Source: Mucilaginibacter celer (GTDB lineage: Bacteria; Bacteroidota; Bacteroidia; Sphingobacteriales; Sphingobacteriaceae). Taken from it: a stretch of 64,000 nt of DNA. Below, one piece after another: positions 60,431 through 64,000 of the stretch (position 1 is its first letter; each line of letters opens with the position of its first letter). The stretch is from positions 2,728,001 to 2,792,000 of the forward strand of contig NZ_CP032869.1 of assembly GCF_003576455.2 (NCBI RefSeq). Reading direction: 5' to 3'. The position numbers and the translations under genes are program-made. The notes under the pieces were generated by a model that searched no databases, was not told the origin of the DNA, and saw only the letters and a program-made list of their open reading frames with translations.

Positions 60431-61444
60431 TTACTTTGATGAATCTCTAACAATCAACTCGGTAGCCAAAGTAATATGCTGCTTCTTTTGCTCTTCAGTA
60501 GTTGTGTTCAGGCGTTCCATCAGCAGGTTAATCACGTTATCGGCAATTTCGCTTATCGGTTGTGCTATAGCCGTTACGGCCGGCGTGTAAAGTTCAAACA
60601 GCTCATAATCATCAAATGCAATCAGGGCAATATCTTCGGGGACGCGTTTGCCGGCTTTGCGGGTAGCCTTCAAACCGCATTTGCCTAAATGATTGTTGCC
60701 AAACAAAATGGCATCAACGTCTTTGTTCTGTTCAAAAAAATCAAGTATTAACTTAACTATGCTATCGGCACTGGCATAAAAGTCAATTTCGGTAACGCTG
60801 GTTTTCAGTTTGCTTTGGTGCATAGCCTTTTCATAACCCTCCAGCCTTTCAATCATTTGGGTTTGAATGGAGCTATAGGTTATAAATACTATATTTTTAT
60901 GGCCGTTATCAATAAGATATTGTGTTGCATTATAGGTGCTGAATAAATTATCAACCACTACATAATCGGTAGGTACGCTGGGCAGATACCTGTCAAAAAG
61001 TACCACGGGAAAACCATCCCTGATCAGGTCGCTGATGTCATCTTCAATACCATCGGGCGGGGTAATGATGTAGCCGTCAACATGCCGCTCGCGGAACATG
61101 GTTATCAGTTCCTGCGTTTTTTGGGTATCGTTATCTGTGCTGCTGTAAATAATTTTATAGCCGTTTTTATAGGCCAGATCCTCTATCTGGCGGGCAATGG
61201 TAGCAAAAAAATGATTAGAAATATCCTGAACCAATAAACCGATGATATGAGATTTACCGGTACGTAAACTTTTGGCCAGCGAGTTGGGCTTATACCCCAC
61301 TTCCTTTACATATTCAAGCACGCGTTTCACCAACTCCTCGCTGATGCGTTTTTCCTGGGCACGCCCGTTTAATATAAATGAAACAGTTGTTTTAGAGATG
61401 TTTAAACTATTGGCAATGTCAACTATAGATAGCTTTTTCTTCAC
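60431..61444 (-). CDS. LacI-family transcriptional regulator
   Basis: 337 residues from a GTG at 61444; the frame also opens at an upstream TTG, adding eight residues. The N-terminus is a LacI helix-turn-helix with hinge (LSIVDIANSLNISKTTVSFI, GYKPNSLAKSLRTGKS). The rest is a periplasmic-binding-protein-like sugar domain (IGLLVQDISNHFFATIARQI, DGYIITPPDG, DAILFGNNHLGKCG, IALIAFDDYELFELYTPAVT). It probably represses the downstream hydrolase or a distant sugar operon; palindromes lie both in its own leader and ahead of the hydrolase. Confidence 0.92.
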   Translation of the reverse strand: MKKKLSIVDIANSLNISKTTVSFILNGRAQEKRISEELVKRVLEYVKEVGYKPNSLAKSLRTGKSHIIGLLVQDISNHFFATIARQIEDLAYKNGYKIIYSSTDNDTQKTQELITMFRERHVDGYIITPPDGIEDDISDLIRDGFPVVLFDRYLPSVPTDYVVVDNLFSTYNATQYLIDNGHKNIVFITYSSIQTQMIERLEGYEKAMHQSKLKTSVTEIDFYASADSIVKLILDFFEQNKDVDAILFGNNHLGKCGLKATRKAGKRVPEDIALIAFDDYELFELYTPAVTAIAQPISEIADNVINLLMERLNTTTEEQKKQHITLATELIVRDSSK

Positions 61445-61490
61445 GTGGCTTTTGGTATTTAAAACCAAATATATAATATAAATACTAATG

Positions 61491-61504
61491 CTAAACAGGT
61501 TTAG
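61491..61504. promoter_or_regulatory. Palindrome CTAAAC-AG-GTTTAG upstream of the LacI gene
   Basis: 14-bp palindrome with 6-bp perfect arms, 47 bases upstream of the GTG start. Possible autoregulatory site or part of the promoter region; its sequence differs from the TTGCAA site at 60385. Confidence 0.4.
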
Positions 61505-61659
61505 TAGATAAAAAACAAAGAAAAGGGGTTTAAAACAGCACTAAATCCGGCAGATATAAAAATGAATAACCTTACTTTTTTGCTAAATACGTTACGTAAA
61601 TAACTACTAAACGAATAATATCGGTTATAGCTTTTTGGCAGCCCGGGAAAGCCCTAAAC

Positions 61660-61690
61660 AAAAAAAGGCCGCCCATAACAGGCGGTCTTC
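61660..61690 (-). terminator. Rho-independent terminator of the Gly/His-rich protein gene
   Basis: The stem AAGACCGCC/GGCGGCCTT (minus strand, one mismatch) around TGTTATG is followed by a T-run of seven. It starts 27 nt past the stop at 61717. Confidence 0.85.
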
Positions 61691-61716
61691 CAGTTAATAT
61701 ATAGGGAGTTAGAATA

Positions 61717-62631
61717 TTAAAATCTGCGCATGCGTCCGCTGTTTTGAGCGAAGCGGTCGCCGCCGTTGCCACGGTCATGGCCGCCATTGTTTGATGGCTG
61801 ACCGTTGCCCCAGCCGCCGTGGTTATCATGGCCGCCGCCGTTGCCAGGTTGGTTATTACCCGGTTGCTGGCCGCCGCCCCAGCCGCCATGGTTATCGTGC
61901 CCGCCATTGCCGGGTTGGTTGTTGCCGGGTTGCTGACCATTACCCCAGCCGCCGTGGTTATCATGGTTTCCGCCATTGCCTGGCTGAGGGCCGTTACCCC
62001 AACCGCCATGGTTGTCGTGATTACCGTTACCCCAGCCGCCGTGGTTATCGTGGTTGTTATTGCCCCAGCCGCCATTACCCCTGTTATCATAAGGATTTGG
62101 CCTTCTGCCCCAGTCGCCACGGTTCCTATCGCCGCCCCAGCCGCGGTTATCGTATCCGCGGTATACATACCTCTCGTTGCTTCTGCGATCAAAACGGTGG
62201 CCCCAGTTGTTGCGGTCGCCATTCCAGCCACCCCATCTTGAGCGGTAAATATCGTGGTGCAAATAAGGGCGGGGGGCGCGTACTTCATATCTTACTGCTG
62301 TGCGCCAGTTATAGTCGCGATAGGCGCCTGGTAAGTAGGCGCAGCTTACCCAACTGCTTCCGTTATTATAGTAATAGCATCCGGCACCTACGCTGTAGTA
62401 TGCTTCAACTTCGGGTAAATAATAATAATCGTCATCGTAACTAGCCGGAGCATCTACTTCATCATCGTCATAAACAGGCTCCTGAACAACCGGTGGCGGA
62501 GGCGGAGGAGTTGGCACATAAACCCTGTGAGCAGGAATATTAATACCGAAATGGATAGATACCTGTGCGTTGGCTTTAGTGATAAATAAGCTTCCGGCGG
62601 CTATTGCTGATAATAAGACTAACTTTTTCAT
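61717..62631 (-). CDS. Secreted Gly/His/Trp-repeat protein
   Basis: 304 residues. Signal peptide MKKLVLLSAIAAGSLFITKANAQ. A Pro-rich stretch (PTPPPPPPVV) and acidic/Tyr patch (YDDDYYYLPEVEAYYS) precede a Tyr/Trp domain. From about residue 180 to 290 it is a repeat array with five DNHGGWG units separated by GNGQQPGN-type linkers. The His and Gly density suggests metal binding or an extended surface polymer; this is inference. The repeat DNA also creates long chance frames on both strands, but only this frame has a signal peptide. A terminator follows. No known family. Confidence 0.8.
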   Translation of the reverse strand: MKKLVLLSAIAAGSLFITKANAQVSIHFGINIPAHRVYVPTPPPPPPVVQEPVYDDDEVDAPASYDDDYYYLPEVEAYYSVGAGCYYYNNGSSWVSCAYLPGAYRDYNWRTAVRYEVRAPRPYLHHDIYRSRWGGWNGDRNNWGHRFDRRSNERYVYRGYDNRGWGGDRNRGDWGRRPNPYDNRGNGGWGNNNHDNHGGWGNGNHDNHGGWGNGPQPGNGGNHDNHGGWGNGQQPGNNQPGNGGHDNHGGWGGGQQPGNNQPGNGGGHDNHGGWGNGQPSNNGGHDRGNGGDRFAQNSGRMRRF

Positions 62632-62908
62632 AATTGTAACATTTATGTAGTTAGGACGATATTAAACGGCAATGGTTTAATGCTCATTTACCTTATATGT
62701 TTAAACATTAAAAAAACAGTATTTAATTTTACACAAAAGCACCGTATGTGAAATTTTATTTCGAAATCAATTACCTGCAATCTATTGCAGCCAAATTTTA
62801 TTATAGGTTGATTTTTCAACCGCAATGCACTTTTCACCGCATTACTACAAAACAGATTTTTGTAATAGCCGTATATTTACTTAATTTGATAACCATTAAT
62901 CAGTTACC

Positions 62909-64000
62909 ATGAAAAACCGCAAATTATTCCGCTCCATATTGCCATTGGCAGTTGCCGGGAGCATGATGTTTTTTAACGCCTGTAAAAGCAACAGCGATTC
63001 GAAAAAAGCCGACAGCACAGGTACCGCCCCGGTTTCGACAGCCGAAAATGCAGGTTTAAAAACTCCCGAAGGCTTTACCGCAAGTATTATTGCCGAAAAC
63101 CTTGGCGGCACCAGGCACATTACTGTTACCCCACAAGGTGATTTGTATGTTAAACTTACCAACGTTAAAAACAATAAAGGCATTTTGATGCTGCATGAAG
63201 AAGGCGGCAAAGCAACAGTAAAAAGCAGCTTTGGCGAGTTTAGCGGTACCGGCATAGCCGTTAAAGACGGATACCTGTATGCATCATCTGACGAGGAGGT
63301 TTTTCGCTATAAACTGAATGATAAAAGCGAGGTGATCAATTCTGCGCAACCCGAAAAGATAGTAACAGGCTTAATAAGCCGCCACGAGCATGAAGCCAAA
63401 GCCATTACACTTGATAATGACGGCAACCTGTACGTTAACATTGGCGCCTACTCAAATGCCTGCCAGGTTGAGGACCGTAAAAAAGGTTCGCCGGGCCAAA
63501 AAGGCTGTCCTATTTTGGATTCGGCCGGTGGCATCTGGCAGTTTAAGGCTGCTAAATTAAACCAGCATTATGGCGACGGCGTGCGTTATGCAACCGGCCT
63601 GCGCAACGTGGTTGGCATTACCTGGAATCAGCAAAACAACCAATTGTTTGTGATGCAGCATGGCCGCGATCAGCTTTATGAATTTTATCCGCAATATTTC
63701 ACCGCCAAACAATCGGCCATTTTACCTGCCGAATGTATGTACGCGATAAAAAAAGGCGACAACTGCGGCTGGCCTTATATGTATTACGACCAGGAACAAC
63801 ACAAAAAAATGCTGATGCCTGAATATGGAGGCGATGGTAAAAAAGAAGGCGGACAGGATGCAATCGATCCGGCGGCTGCTTACCCAGGCCACCTTGCCCC
63901 TAACGGTTTGCTGTTTTATACCGGCGATCAATTTCCGGCCAAATACAAAAACGGCGCTTTCATCGCCTTCCATGGTTCGTGGAACCGTGCACCTGAGCCG
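62909..64000 (+). CDS. Sorbosone-dehydrogenase-like (PQQ sugar dehydrogenase family) lipoprotein, 3' end outside window
   Basis: Open from the ATG at 62909 to the last base (364 codons visible), so the C-terminus is missing. It starts MKNRKLFRSILPLAVAGSMM and has a lipobox (FNACKSN) with a Ser/Thr linker. The body has beta-propeller segments of the L-sorbosone/PQQ-dependent sugar dehydrogenase group: TPEGFTASIIAENLGGTRHI, DNDGNLYVNIGAYSNACQ, VRYATGLRNVVGITWN, YPGHLAPNGLLFYTGDQF and KNGAFIAFHGSWNRAPEP. It probably oxidises an aldose or related sugar in the periplasm with PQQ; the real substrate is unknown. Confidence 0.85.
   Translation, partial: MKNRKLFRSILPLAVAGSMMFFNACKSNSDSKKADSTGTAPVSTAENAGLKTPEGFTASIIAENLGGTRHITVTPQGDLYVKLTNVKNNKGILMLHEEGGKATVKSSFGEFSGTGIAVKDGYLYASSDEEVFRYKLNDKSEVINSAQPEKIVTGLISRHEHEAKAITLDNDGNLYVNIGAYSNACQVEDRKKGSPGQKGCPILDSAGGIWQFKAAKLNQHYGDGVRYATGLRNVVGITWNQQNNQLFVMQHGRDQLYEFYPQYFTAKQSAILPAECMYAIKKGDNCGWPYMYYDQEQHKKMLMPEYGGDGKKEGGQDAIDPAAAYPGHLAPNGLLFYTGDQFPAKYKNGAFIAFHGSWNRAPEP

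Noticed and set aside
61927..62060. CRISPR-like regular repeats in the Gly/His/Trp gene
   Set aside because: Repeat units are in-frame coding repeats of DNHGGWG with no unique spacers of constant length.
61572..62288. 238-residue Ala/Thr-rich minus-strand frame and two plus-strand frames (61791-62444, 61819-62241)
   Set aside because: They are by-products of the repeat DNA in the Gly/His/Trp gene; none has a signal peptide or non-repetitive domain, while the 61717-62631 frame has both.
62896..63255. 119-residue minus-strand frame
   Set aside because: Opposite the start of the sorbosone-dehydrogenase-like gene, which has a lipobox and family motifs in the plus strand.

Overview
The window is a chromosomal segment of a Bacteroidota bacterium, most likely family Sphingobacteriaceae and close to Mucilaginibacter or Pedobacter. 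This is inferred from type IX secretion (T9SS) sorting domains of both types, a PorP/SprF partner protein, DUF2723 and DUF3857 proteins, a Nudix-type winged-helix regulator, near absence of Shine-Dalgarno sequences, and protein-level resemblance. About 40 protein genes are visible. I see no tRNA, rRNA, CRISPR array, transposase or prophage.

Layout. 1-4645: tail of a membrane-anchored protein, an ABC exporter, an MBL/beta-CASP nuclease and a secreted protein bracketed by REP-like palindromes. 4871-7832: serC-serA (serine synthesis) and rpe. 7918-16231: an outer-membrane barrel protein with a putative kinase-like domain, a lipoprotein, and a 1632-residue T9SS-exported surface protein. 16517-26859: five codirectional genes (HD-PycTM membrane protein, ppk1, phytase-like lipoprotein, phosphatase/kinase-like/barrel fusion, GAF-type protein) that look like a phosphate or polyphosphate-centred cluster; this is the most interesting region. 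27139-34811: transglutaminase/DUF3857 protein, DUF2723 glycosyltransferase, Wzi-like barrel. 34880-38642: a 50-residue glycine-zipper peptide, two DNA glycosylases (AlkZ-like and a zincless Fpg/Nei), a secreted protein, a GNAT and an iron-permease-like protein. 38746-41942: fbaA, accD and small proteins. 42093-46675: a T9SS type B PKD-repeat protein with its PorP/SprF partner. 46775-48010: a receiver protein lacking its phospho-acceptor Asp and a Nudix-type regulator. 48254-52679: an asymmetric heterodimeric ABC exporter with a divergent MarR regulator. 52916-57583: a GNAT and a ybbA-ybbP-tesA-like operon. 57744-64000: a membrane protein gene broken by an in-frame TGA, a class C beta-lactamase-like hydrolase with a LacI regulator, a Gly/His/Trp-repeat secreted protein, and the start of a sorbosone-dehydrogenase-like lipoprotein that runs off the window.

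The main candidate for an undescribed system is 16517-26859. Its fusion protein at 18899-22504 joins a periplasmic calcineurin-type phosphatase, a middle region with GDWDRH and PRDRD motifs reminiscent of Fam20C/HipA/CotH-type kinases, and a C-terminal outer-membrane barrel. A paralogue without the phosphatase lies at 7918-10506. Intergenic regions also carry several unrelated palindromic elements and candidate operators, each listed separately.
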